DNA of 64,000 bases from Demequina sediminis (GTDB lineage: Bacteria; Actinomycetota; Actinomycetes; Actinomycetales; Demequinaceae). Shown here piece by piece: positions 50,915 to 64,000 of this stretch. Each line of letters begins with the position of its first letter. The first letter of the stretch is position 1. The DNA is taken from contig NZ_AP027736.1 of the NCBI RefSeq assembly GCF_030296675.1, positions 2,480,001 to 2,544,000 on the forward strand. Direction: 5' to 3'. Position numbers and translations under genes: made by a program. The notes under the pieces were generated by a model, which saw nothing but the letters and a program-made list of their open reading frames with translations, did no database searches and was not told the origin of the DNA.

Positions 50915-53446
50915 GCGTGGGCGTATCTGAGGCCGACGACTTCGCCTTGCTCGGACACCGCGATGCGGCTACCCGGGCTGCCGCAGCGAAATCGCTCGCC
51001 AAGCGACGACGACTGAGCCCTGCGCTGGCGGTATTCCTTCGTGCGGACCGAGACGTGAAGGTGCGCGTCGCCGCTGAGCGCTCCTTGACCCGCACCCTCG
51101 AGGGGCATGAGGTCGCGAGACTACTGCGATCGGACGAGCCCGAGGAACGCGTGCTTGGTGCAGATGCGGTGCTCGATATCGGCACCCTCACGGCTCTTGC
51201 ACGAGACCCGAGCCCTCTCGTGCGCGAAGTGGTAGCGCAGGGGAGCCCTCCAGTCGACTTGCTGATGGCTCTCGCGCACGATTCTTCGGACGATGTCCGC
51301 TTGGCGGTGGCGCGGGACTTCCGATCCGCGCGCGAGGTCTACGAGATCCTGGAGCGCGATCAGACCGAGCGGGTGCGTGAGGAGGCGCTGAGGCGGCGCA
51401 ACTGGCGCCTGGAGCACAACGACGACATTGCGGCGGCTCTCGGGCTCAATCTTCACCGGATACTTTCCGGTGAATCGGGCAGCGCTCGTGGCGCGCTGAC
51501 AGTGATGATATCCGCGCCGCACACGTCATTGCGTGTTCGTCTCGCGCGGCAGCCGTGGATTCCCGCGGAAACGCTCGCGCAGTGGGCGCATGACGTCGAG
51601 CCAGCCGTGGTCGAGGCCGTAGCGGGCAATCCTTCAACCCCCGTGAGCGTACTTGCGCTGATCATGGAGTCACGGTGGGGGCCGGACCCGCGGATCGCCA
51701 TGGCCAATGTGGCGATGCGCGCGGACGTGCGCGAGACCGCCTGGCGATTTCCACAAGGCATCTTCCGTGACGATGTTCTCGACCTACCGAGTGAGCTGCT
51801 CGAAGTCATCGGCACCAACCCCTGACGTTGCCGCGCACGCTGGCGCGGATCGCGGAGCACGCCGGAGACACCGTCGCTGCCGCCCTCGCGCGCAACCCCT
51901 CCACGCCGAGCTCGACGCTTGAGTGGATCGCCAAGTGCCACGCGGATTCGACAGAAGTGGCACGCGCACTTGCGTCCAACCCGCGATCGTCTGCGTTGGT
52001 CTACGGCGTGCTTCACGCCACCCGGAACCACGCTCGCGCACTCGCTGGGGGCGCTCCGCGCCGAGCGACGTGCTCGTCGCACTTGCGGATCACGAAGACC
52101 TCATGGTGCGCCGCAGTGTTGCGCTCAACCCGCGCACGCCTGACGCAGTGGTGGAGCGATTTGTCGACGATATCGAGGTGCGGGCGCCATACCTCGGTGC
52201 TCCTGGTGCCCCGACCTTCGTCGAGCCACTCTCGTGGCAGCGTCGAGGCCATGCCGAGAGGCTCATCGCAGAAGACTGCGACGCCGCCATGCTGCCCGAG
52301 CCGCGGAGTGCGCTCGAGGTTGCGGGCGTATTGGTCCGCGCGCATGCGACGTCGGAAAAGGTGCACGTCGCATCGTCAACGGTGCCGCTCGAGCCGACGT
52401 TCGTCGAGGGCATTCTCGTCCGCGACGAGGCGCCCCAGGTACGACGCTCGCTCGCGGGAAGCGTGTACGCGTCTGATCGACAAAGATCGCGGCTTGCAGA
52501 TGACTCAGACGAGAGCGTGCGTGCCAGCGTGGCGCGGTATACCTGCGACGCATCCGTCCTCGAGCGGCTTGCACGGGACCCTTCTGCACAGGTGCGCGGA
52601 GAGTGCGTCCACAACCCGATCGCGGCGACCGGTGTGCTCCGGGCGTTGGTGGCACGTGTGCCCAATCATGAGTTGGCGTACATCGCGCAACATTCTGAGG
52701 CTTCGGCCGACTTGCTCGCGGATCTCGCAGGCAGCGGGTCGTCGCACACCCGTGAGGCGGTCGCCGCCAACGGTCGCACGCCTGTCTACTCGCTCGATGC
52801 CTTGGCCAAGGCCCCCGAGGTAGAAGTCCGGCGCGCGGTCGCTGGCAACTCTTCCGCATCTCCCGAGGCGCTCGCCACTATGGTTGCCGATCGGAGCGAC
52901 GACGTGCGTCGGCTGGTCGCAGCCCACCGGAGCACGCCCGGCGCAGCGTTGGAGACCCTGAGTCTGGAGTCCGACTTCGAGATCTGCCTGCTCGTTGCGC
53001 TTCACCCCCGCTCGACTCCCGGGGCGCTCAAGCGACTGTCGCGGGACGGCAGGGCCGCGATCCGCCAAGCTGTCGCGCTTCACCCCTCGGCGCCTGAGGT
53101 GCTCTGGACTGACTTGGTCCGGGACGCGGACGCTGGCGTTCGCGAACTCGCCAGGCGACACATGCGCTCGTCCCCAACGGAGCGGCGGCGCGTCGCCGCC
53201 GACGAGTCGACTCCGGCGGACACTTTGGCCGCACTCGCCGCGGATAGCGCTGTCGCCGTGAGGGAGGCGCTGGCGAGCAATCGCAGGACACCCGTGGATG
53301 CACTGGTGACACTGTCGAAAGACGCGGACCAGGGCGTGCGTGGATTGCTGGGCGGGCGATCGGGCTTGCCACGTGCGGCGCTCGAGCATCTTGCTCACGA
53401 TCCGGTGTGGCGCATTCGTCGCGCCGCGAGGAAGCGCCTGCGCTGA
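50911..53446 (+). CDS. Large HEAT/LRV repeat protein coupled to the restriction-modification gene (two frameshifts)
   Basis: GTG 50911 overlaps the TGA of the previous gene (GTGA). Single losses in the C run 51819-51822 and the G run 52047-52051 split it; mended, it has 845 residues in one frame. Residues 1-150 resemble HEAT repeats (TRAAAAKSLAKRRRLSPALA). From about 225 on, LRV-type units of 23-26 residues recur, for example VAAALARNPSTPSSTLEWIA, VRRAVAGNSSASPEALATMV and VREALASNRRTPVDALVTLS, in total 20 or more. No catalytic motif is seen. Likely a scaffold or partner-binding protein. A terminator follows. Confidence 0.8.
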
Positions 53447-53518
53447 GAGCCGTGCTCATCCGATCTGTCGAAATCCTTGGTGAACAACTTGAGCTGCTGA
53501 CGCGCTGAGGATGCGCGA

Positions 53519-53557
53519 AACCCCGGGCCCTGTCGTCCGGCAGGGACTCCCGGGGTT
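53519..53557 (+). terminator. Terminator after the repeat-protein gene
   Basis: AACCCCGGG (53519-53527) pairs with CCCGGGGTT (53549-53557), with an inner CCCTG/CAGGG. It closes the restriction-modification operon and faces the end of the ABC-F gene, so it may serve both directions. Confidence 0.8.
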
Positions 53558-53641
53558 CACTTCCGGGATCCTCCGCAGATCTCCCGGCTAGGGCACCCAA
53601 ATTACCGGGGTGCGGCCGCGCGCGGAACCCCTGCGCAGGCC

Positions 53642-55512
<1,871 letters not shown>

Positions 55513-55575
55513 CCGACAAGGGTAGTCGCGCGGCGTGGCCTACCTGCGCCTTACCCCATCGCCTAGGCTCGCGCC

Positions 55576-56267
55576 ATGAAATGCGTCGCGTTGCGCCATG
55601 TCGCGTTCGAGGACCTGGGGCTGTGGGAGGCGGAGATCGCCGCATACGGCTACGACGTCACGTACCTCGACGCCGGTGTCGACGACCTCTCGCCGCTCGC
55701 CACCGCCGACCTCGCGATCGTGCTCGGTGGGCCCGTCGGGGTGGGCGACCTCGACGACCATCCCGTGCTCGCCGAGGAGATGGCGCTGCTCGAGGGTCGG
55801 GTCGCGCGCGAGCTGTCCACTCTCGGCGTGTGCCTGGGCGCGCAGCTACTCGCGGCCGCACTCGGCGGGTCGGTCGCTCCCGGCCGGCCCGAGATCGGCT
55901 GGGGCGTCCTCGATCTGGCGCCCGAGGCATCGTCCACGCCCCTGCGCCACCTCGACGGCGCGCCGGTGCTCCACTGGCACGGCGACGCGATCACGCCGCC
56001 AGCCGGCGCGACCGTGCTTGCCTCGACGCTGGCGACGCCGTGCCAGGCGTTCGTCTACGGCAGCGCGCTCGGCCTGCAGTTCCACCCCGAGGTCGACGCC
56101 GAGCGCATCGAGCAGTGGCTCATCGGGCACAGCGGCGAACTGCGCGAGCGGCGGATCGCGCCGGGGAGTTGCGCGCGCAGGCGCGTGCCCATGGGGACGA
56201 TGCCGCTGTCGCCGGGGTGCTCATGATCCGCGAGTACCTGCGTGGACGGGAAGGGGCCGGATCGTGA
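55576..56267 (+). CDS. Class I glutamine amidotransferase (one frameshift)
   Basis: A stand-alone GATase1 domain like that of GMP synthase. The nucleophile is in LGVCLGAQLLAAALGG near residue 82 and the histidine-glutamate pair in GLQFHPEVDAERIEQWL. A lost G in the run 56163-56166 hides the C-terminus; mended it reads APGELRAQARAHGDDAAVAG and ends with MIREYLRG, 230 residues. TAGGCT ends six bases before the ATG, so the message is probably leaderless. Substrate unknown. Confidence 0.85.
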
Positions 56268-56650
56268 ACCTCCGACAAGCGGCGCTGGGCGCCGCCGCTC
56301 TTGACGCCGGCGCGATCGTGGCGTTCTCCGCGATCGGCCGTGCGAGTCACGACGAGGGCGTCCTGGGTGAGTCGGGTCTGGGGCTCGCGACCACGGCCTC
56401 GCCGTTCCTCACGGGTGCCGCGCTCGGCTGGTTGCTCGCCCGCGCATGGCGCAGGCCGTGCGACGGGAAGCGCACCGGAGTGATCGTGTGGGCCTCGACG
56501 CTCGTGGGCGGGATGGTGCTGCGCGCCGTCTACGGCCAAGGAGTTCAGGTGTCGTTCGTGCTGGTCGCGGGCGCGGTGCTCGCCGTGTTCCTCATCGGGT
56601 GGCGCGTGGTGTCCGGATGGATCGCCACGCGCAGGGGTCTCAAGCCCTAG
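56264..56650 (+). CDS. DUF3054 family membrane protein
   Basis: A 128-residue protein with four membrane spans: AALDAGAIVAFSAIGRASHD, FLTGAALGWLLARAW, GVIVWASTLVGGMVLRAVYG, and FVLVAGAVLAVFLIGWRVV. The start region and size fit DUF3054, found mainly in actinobacteria, function unknown. GTG 56264 overlaps the mended stop of the amidotransferase, which supports that frame correction. Confidence 0.8.
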   Translation: MNLRQAALGAAALDAGAIVAFSAIGRASHDEGVLGESGLGLATTASPFLTGAALGWLLARAWRRPCDGKRTGVIVWASTLVGGMVLRAVYGQGVQVSFVLVAGAVLAVFLIGWRVVSGWIATRRGLKP

Positions 56651-56722
56651 GGGCTTGTCGCGGCTCCCGCCGCGTCCCGCCACCTCCTCGTGGGCGGGGT
56701 TCGCCGGGTGCACGATGGCAGC

Positions 56723-57199
56723 ATGGACACCTCCCACGTCATCATCACCGACGGCAGCGATCTCCCCTCGCGCGAGGAGTCGCGCGGCGTCTTCGCGTAC
56801 ACGAAGCGGCTGGTGCTCGAGCGCCGTGGGCATTAGGCGACCGTGGCGTTCATGGAGATTCCGCCGGGCAGGTCGGCGTATCCCTATCACTGGCACGAGT
56901 CGATCACCGAGGTCTACGTGATCCTGTCCGGACGCGGACGGCTGCGGACTCCCGACGGGGAGCGTGAGGTGGGACCGGGGCACGTCGTGGTGCTGCCGCC
57001 TGGTCCCGCCGGCGCGCACCGGCTCACTAACGACGGCACCGAGGTGCTGCGTTACGTCGACGTCGACACCACGAGCGATCCCGATGTGGCCCACTACCCC
57101 GACTCGGGCAAGACTGGGCTGATCGTCGGTGGGGTACCCGTGGCCTTCCACCGCGACGCGGAGGCGGTCGACTACTACGACGGCGAGTCCGGCGCATGA
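56723..57199 (+). pseudogene. Cupin-domain protein interrupted by an in-frame amber codon
   Basis: From ATG 56723 the frame reads MDTSHVIITDGSDLPSREES to LVLERRGH, then TAG at 56834-56836, then in the same frame ATVAFMEIPPGRSAYPYHWH and a full cupin barrel with the metal motif HWHESITEVYVILSG and GPGHVVVLPPG. One C to T change from CAG would produce it. A shorter product could start at GTG 56843. It may be a true nonsense mutation or a base-call error; unlike the other damaged genes it is not a frameshift. Confidence 0.75.
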
Positions 57200-57217
57200 C
57201 GGGCCCACACGCGCGGA

Positions 57218-57260
57218 AAGGGGGCCGACCCTCCGGCTGAACCGGAGCATCGGCCCCCTT
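57218..57260. terminator. Bidirectional terminator between the cupin gene and phosphoketolase
   Basis: AAGGGGGCCGA (57218-57228) pairs with TCGGCCCCCTT (57250-57260), with an inner CTCCGG/CCGGAG stem and a short loop. It lies between two converging genes and reads with A or T at each foot, so it can work both ways. Confidence 0.85.
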
Positions 57261-57279
57261 CCGTGAGGCGCGAAGGCGA

Positions 57280-59736
57280 CTACTCGTTGTCGCCGTCGGT
57301 CGCGAGCGCGCCCGAGAGCTTGGCCTGCACGTCGGCGCCCGCGCCAGACCAGACCCACTCGGCGACCTCGGGAAGGTCGGCGCCGGTCTCGTAGGCGTAG
57401 CGCTGCGCCTCGAAGCGCTTGTCCTGGAGCTTCTGGCGCAGGGAGGCCGCACGGGTGCCGAGCCCGGGAACGCGGTCGATCACGTCCATGACCAGGTGGA
57501 AGCGGTCGATGTCGTTGACCATCGCCATGTCGAAGGGCGACGTGGTGGTGCCCTCCTCCTTGAAGCCGCGCACGTGCAGGTTGGGGTGGCCGTTGCGGCG
57601 GTAGGTCAGGCGGTGGATGAGCCACGGGTAGCCGTGGTAGTTGAAGACGATCGGCTTGTCCGTGGTGAACAGCTGGTCGAACTCGCGGTCCGACATTCCG
57701 TGCGGGTGCTCCTTCTCCGGCTGGAGGCGCATGAGGTCGACCACGTTGACCATGCGCACCTTGAGATCGGGCAGCTCCGTACGGATGATGTCGATCGCCG
57801 CGAGGATCTCCATCGTGGGCACGTCGCCCGCCGCGGCCATCACGACGTCGGGCTCCTCGCCCAGCGGCACGTTGGACGCGAAGTCCCAGATGCCGGCGCC
57901 GCGAGCGAAGTGGTTCTCCGCCTCCTCGATCGTGAGCCACTGCGCCTGCGGCTGCTTGCCCGCGACCACCACGTTGACGTGGTCGCGCGAACGCAGGCAG
58001 TGGTCGTAGGTCGCGAGCAGCGTGTTGGCGTCGGCGGGCAGGTAGACGCGGACGACCTCGGCCTTCTTGTTCACGACGTGGTCGATGAAGCCCGGGTCCT
58101 GGTGCGAGAAGCCGTTGTGGTCCTGGCGCCACACGTGGCTCGACAGCAGGTAGTTGAGCGACGGAATGGGGCGGCGCCACGGGAGCTCGTGAGCGACCTT
58201 GAGCCACTTGGCGTGCTGGTTGAACATCGAGTCGACGATGTGAATGAACGCCTCGTAGCTGGTGAAGAGGCCGTGGCGGCCCGTGAGGTTGTAGGCCTCA
58301 AGCCAGCCCTGGCACTGGTGCTCCGACAACATCTCGACCACGCGGCCCTTGTGGGCCATGGGGCCGTCGTCGGGGTCGATGTCCGCGTTCCACACCTTGT
58401 CCGTGACCTCGAGGACGGCCTGGATGCGGTTCGACGCGAGCTCGTCGGGCGCGAAGATGCGGAAGTTATCGGGGTTGTTGCGCATGATCTCGCGCAGGAA
58501 GTTGCCCAGCGTGCGGGTCGCCTCGCCAATCGCCGCGCCGGGCGCGGGGACGTCCACCGCGAAGTCGCGGTAGTCGGGCATGACCAGGTCCTTCATGAGG
58601 ATCCCGCCGTTGGCCTCGGGTCGCGCCGACATCCGCAGCTCGCCCGTGGGCACCACGCCCAGGACCTCGGGGCGGACCACGCCGTTCTCGTCGAAGAGGT
58701 CATCCGGACCGTAGGACTGGAGCCACGCCTCGAGAGTGTGGAGGTGGTCGTCGGTGTCGCGCGCGTTGGACAGCGGCACCTGGTGTGCGCGCCACGATCC
58801 CTCGGTGCGCTTGCCGTCGATCTCGGGCGGGCAGGTCCAGCCCTTCGGGGTGCGCAGCACGATCATGGGCCACATCGGGCGGTCCATGTCGGGGTTGACC
58901 TTGGCCTCGGCCTTGATCGCCGCGATCTCGTCCATCACGTCATCGAGCACGGCGGCAAAGCGCGCGTGGAACGATGCCGGGGTCTCGTCGTCGAAACCGG
59001 CCGTGAAGACGTGGGGCTTGTGGCCGTAGCCGACCATGAGCGCCTCGAGCTCCTCCTCGGAGATGCGGCTCAGGACCGTCGGGTTGGCGATCTTGTAGCC
59101 GTTGAGGTGCAGGATCGGGAGCACCACGCCGTCCGTGGCGGGGTTGATGAACTTGTTCGAGTGCCAGCTGGTGGCCAGCGGGCCGGTCTCGGCCTCGCCA
59201 TCACCCACCACGGCCGCGACCAGCAGGTCCGGGTTGTCGAAGGCCGCGCCATACGCGTGGCTCAGCGCATAGCCGAGCTCGCCGCCCTCGTGGATCGAGC
59301 CGGGCGTCTCGGGTGCGACGTGCGACGGGATGCCGCCGGGGAATGAGAACTGCTTGAAGAGGCGCTGGAGACCGCGCTCGTCCTCGGAGATCTCGGGGTA
59401 GGTCTCGTTGTACGTGCCCTCGAGGTAGCTCGCGGCGACCAGTCCGGGGCCGCCGTGGCCGGGTCCGATGATGTACATCGTCGGCTGCTGACGCGACGTG
59501 ATCATGCGGTTGAGGTGCGTGTAGATGAAGTTGAGGCCCGGGGTGGTGCCCCAGTGGCCGACGAGGCGCTTCTTGACGTGGTCGCGGTGCAGCGGCTCGC
59601 GCAGGAGCGGGTTGTCCAGCAGGTAGATCTGGCCAACGGACATGTAGTTGGCCGTCCGCCACCACAGGTCGATTGCCTCGACCTCGGCGTCGGAAACGGA
59701 ATCCGCGGCGCGGGGGGACCAGGGCGTCGGTGCCAT
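57280..59736 (-). CDS. xfp: Xylulose-5-phosphate/fructose-6-phosphate phosphoketolase
   Basis: Thiamine diphosphate enzyme that splits xylulose-5-P or fructose-6-P into acetyl phosphate and a smaller sugar phosphate. The 818 residues include the family blocks [48 protein letters not shown] and [20 protein letters not shown] 59736 has GGAGGA upstream; an ATG at 59748 is possible. Acetyl phosphate would feed AckA and Pta, encoded next on the same strand. Confidence 0.95.
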   Translation of the reverse strand: MAPTPWSPRAADSVSDAEVEAIDLWWRTANYMSVGQIYLLDNPLLREPLHRDHVKKRLVGHWGTTPGLNFIYTHLNRMITSRQQPTMYIIGPGHGGPGLVAASYLEGTYNETYPEISEDERGLQRLFKQFSFPGGIPSHVAPETPGSIHEGGELGYALSHAYGAAFDNPDLLVAAVVGDGEAETGPLATSWHSNKFINPATDGVVLPILHLNGYKIANPTVLSRISEEELEALMVGYGHKPHVFTAGFDDETPASFHARFAAVLDDVMDEIAAIKAEAKVNPDMDRPMWPMIVLRTPKGWTCPPEIDGKRTEGSWRAHQVPLSNARDTDDHLHTLEAWLQSYGPDDLFDENGVVRPEVLGVVPTGELRMSARPEANGGILMKDLVMPDYRDFAVDVPAPGAAIGEATRTLGNFLREIMRNNPDNFRIFAPDELASNRIQAVLEVTDKVWNADIDPDDGPMAHKGRVVEMLSEHQCQGWLEAYNLTGRHGLFTSYEAFIHIVDSMFNQHAKWLKVAHELPWRRPIPSLNYLLSSHVWRQDHNGFSHQDPGFIDHVVNKKAEVVRVYLPADANTLLATYDHCLRSRDHVNVVVAGKQPQAQWLTIEEAENHFARGAGIWDFASNVPLGEEPDVVMAAAGDVPTMEILAAIDIIRTELPDLKVRMVNVVDLMRLQPEKEHPHGMSDREFDQLFTTDKPIVFNYHGYPWLIHRLTYRRNGHPNLHVRGFKEEGTTTSPFDMAMVNDIDRFHLVMDVIDRVPGLGTRAASLRQKLQDKRFEAQRYAYETGADLPEVAEWVWSGAGADVQAKLSGALATDGDNE

Positions 59737-59898
59737 CATTTCCTCCATCTTGGGGTGCACCCTCAGGATGGCATGATTAACGTTCACATGGTTGGGCGAA
59801 GGTCCCATTCCTGAGGCCAATTCTGAGTGAACGGTCAGTCGTTTCTTGGCCCGTGCATCGTCCCTTGCACCGCGCCCCCGCGCGGCGCTGCGCCCCGT

Positions 59899-59945
59899 GA
59901 GGTGCTCAGTGCCCGAAATCGGCCGGATCGGGCACTGAGCACCTC
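59899..59945. repeat. Long perfect inverted repeat
   Basis: Left arm 59899-59916 and right arm 59928-59945 are perfect complements over 18 bp, with an 11-base loop. It stands alone in the 473-base gap between xfp and ackA (59737-60209), not close to a stop codon. The rest of that gap holds the xfp promoter region, two copies of the GCATCGTCC motif, the short repeats below, and no gene I can support. Confidence 0.85.
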
Positions 59946-60006
59946 GCAGGACGCAGCCCGATGCGTGCAGGGACGGCCGGGCGCAGGTCAGCGCACGCGA
60001 GAGCCG

Positions 60007-60122
60007 CGGCTCCGCCACACAGATCAGCGCGGGATCGTGGCGTCAGGGCGTGCGCGAGCCCGACACGCCGCCGACACGCCGATGCCCGTGTGGCGGAGCC
60101 GCGAATCCGTGTGGCGGAGCCG
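60007..60122. repeat. Three copies of a 14-base repeat, GTGTGGCGGAGCCG
   Basis: Direct copies at 60088-60101 and 60109-60122, 21 bases apart, and an inverted copy at 60007-60020 (CGGCTCCGCCACAC). Non-coding. The inverted copy can pair with either direct copy. Confidence 0.8.
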
Positions 60123-60156
60123 ACAGGAGCCGGTGCGTAGCGCGCACCACCGCACC

Positions 60157-60190
60157 GAGGGCCGGCCTCCCACGTGGGAGACCGGCCCTC
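60157..60190 (-). terminator. Terminator of pta-ackA
   Basis: GAGGGCCGG (60157-60165) pairs with CCGGCCCTC (60182-60190), with an inner CTCCCA/TGGGAG stem. It lies 19 bases past the ackA stop. A copy of the repeated motif abuts it at 60192-60200. Confidence 0.8.
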
Positions 60191-60209
60191 GGGACGATGC
60201 TGTGGCTGG

Positions 60210-63420
<3,211 letters not shown>

Positions 63421-63534
63421 GGCCCCATCGTTTCATGAACTGAGGGGTGCCACCTGGCCTAAGGTCCTGATGCCCTCCGGGGTATCGGGTCGAACTGTCG
63501 CCAATCCGCCCTTCTATGCGGGACACCGGTTACG

Positions 63535-63668
63535 TAGACTGCGCGAGAGGGCGTCTGCCGTCGGGGGTGAGATCTCCGGCGGGGGACGATGCGCGGCCCG
63601 GGTCCCCGGAGGCGCGTAGCTGAGGGGCCTGCCGTGCGCGCGTCACGCGGGTCAAGACTGGGGGCTCG
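63535..63668 (+). promoter_or_regulatory. Candidate promoter and leader of the last gene
   Basis: TAGACT at 63535-63540 is a good -10; no clear -35 pairs with it. The 128-base leader to 63669 holds a GC-rich stem in which GGGGAC (63582-63587) can pair with GTCCCC (63602-63607), and a copy of the repeated motif at 63584-63592. No riboswitch class is recognised. Confidence 0.35.
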
Positions 63669-64000
63669 ATGGCGATGCGTGCGATCACCGCGGCGTTGGC
63701 GCGCCTTCCCGCGTTCCTGTCCGCGATCTTCGAGCGTCCCGCGGGTGGGCTCGAGGCGGAGGAGGGCCGCGCCGCCGGCACCGTGCAGACCTTCGCGGTG
63801 ATCTCCGTGGGCACCACGTTCGTGTTCACTGTCGCCTACCTCATGCGCCCCGACCAGACCACGGGTCCGCTGGTGCTGCTCAGCACCGGAACACTGATCG
63901 CCTTCATTGCGAACCTGATCGTTGTGCGCAGCGGGCGCCAACTCGTCGGCGCGATCATGTACCTCACGATCGCGACGGTCGGGATGCTCTACATGGCGCA
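63669..64000 (+). CDS. Membrane protein, N-terminal part (cut by window end)
   Basis: ATG 63669 opens a frame that runs to the end of the window, at least 110 residues. A short amphipathic start (MAMRAITAALARLPAFLSAI) and a loop are followed by hydrophobic segments: FAVISVGTTFVFTVAYLM, VLLSTGTLIAFIANLIVV and LVGAIMYLTIATVGMLYMA. This pattern is common in membrane sensor domains of signalling enzymes, but the output domain is not visible, so no function is given. Confidence 0.6.
   Translation, partial: MAMRAITAALARLPAFLSAIFERPAGGLEAEEGRAAGTVQTFAVISVGTTFVFTVAYLMRPDQTTGPLVLLSTGTLIAFIANLIVVRSGRQLVGAIMYLTIATVGMLYMA

Noticed and set aside
50911..53446. Two or three separate repeat-protein genes
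   Set aside because: The stop at 51825 and the frame change near 52050 are each cured by one base in a homopolymer, and the repeat pattern continues across both.

Overview
The window is about 64 kb of GC-rich actinobacterial chromosome. A WhiB regulator, a lid-less adenylate kinase, type I pantothenate kinase, GuaB3, many GTG starts and a gene order shared with the mycobacterial glmS-alr-tsaE-tsaB-rimI-tsaD-groES-whiB-guaB region all fit. The overall style suggests Micrococcales, perhaps Demequinaceae or Cellulomonadaceae, but the sequence alone does not settle the genus.

Bases 1-25,900 are core. They run from the end of rpoC through the str operon (rpsL, rpsG, fusA, tuf), the S10 and spc operons (rpsJ to rplO), secY-adk-map, the alpha operon (infA, rpmJ, rpsM, rpsK, rpoA, rplQ), then truA, rplM-rpsI and glmM. 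The str and S10 operons share a conserved leader. Three small genes of leucine-rich-repeat-variant (LRV) proteins sit between map and infA, where no gene is normally expected. L15 carries a long KPAAKK-type N-terminal extension.

Bases 26,000-47,700 hold cell-wall, cofactor and translation housekeeping genes: dedA, coaA, glmS, acpS, alr, the t6A genes tsaE/tsaB/tsaD with rimI, a NagZ-like lipoprotein, a LysG/LysE pair, a THUMP-like methyltransferase, groES behind a perfect CIRCE operator, whiB, guaB, a TSUP transporter, glutamate dehydrogenase, a DnaQ-type exonuclease, guaB3 and a three-part copper-type membrane protein.

Bases 47,800-53,450 are the most accessory part. A small helical protein is followed by a single-chain type IIL (MmeI-like) restriction-modification enzyme. 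Overlapping its stop codon is the start of an 845-residue HEAT/LRV repeat protein. Each of the two large genes is whole once single missing bases are restored. This coupled pair is my best candidate for an undescribed system.

Bases 53,600-64,000 hold an ABC-F ATPase, a glutamine amidotransferase, a DUF3054 protein, a cupin gene with an amber stop, a phosphoketolase, then ackA and pta, which together form a phosphoketolase shunt to acetate. The end of a membrane protein gene is cut by the window edge.

Two features run through the whole window. First, at least eleven genes are broken by net one- or two-base losses, mostly in C or G runs and including essential genes, so sequencing under-calls are the likely cause. 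Second, the 9-mer GCATCGTCC or its complement occurs at least 27 times, almost all outside the ribosomal operons.
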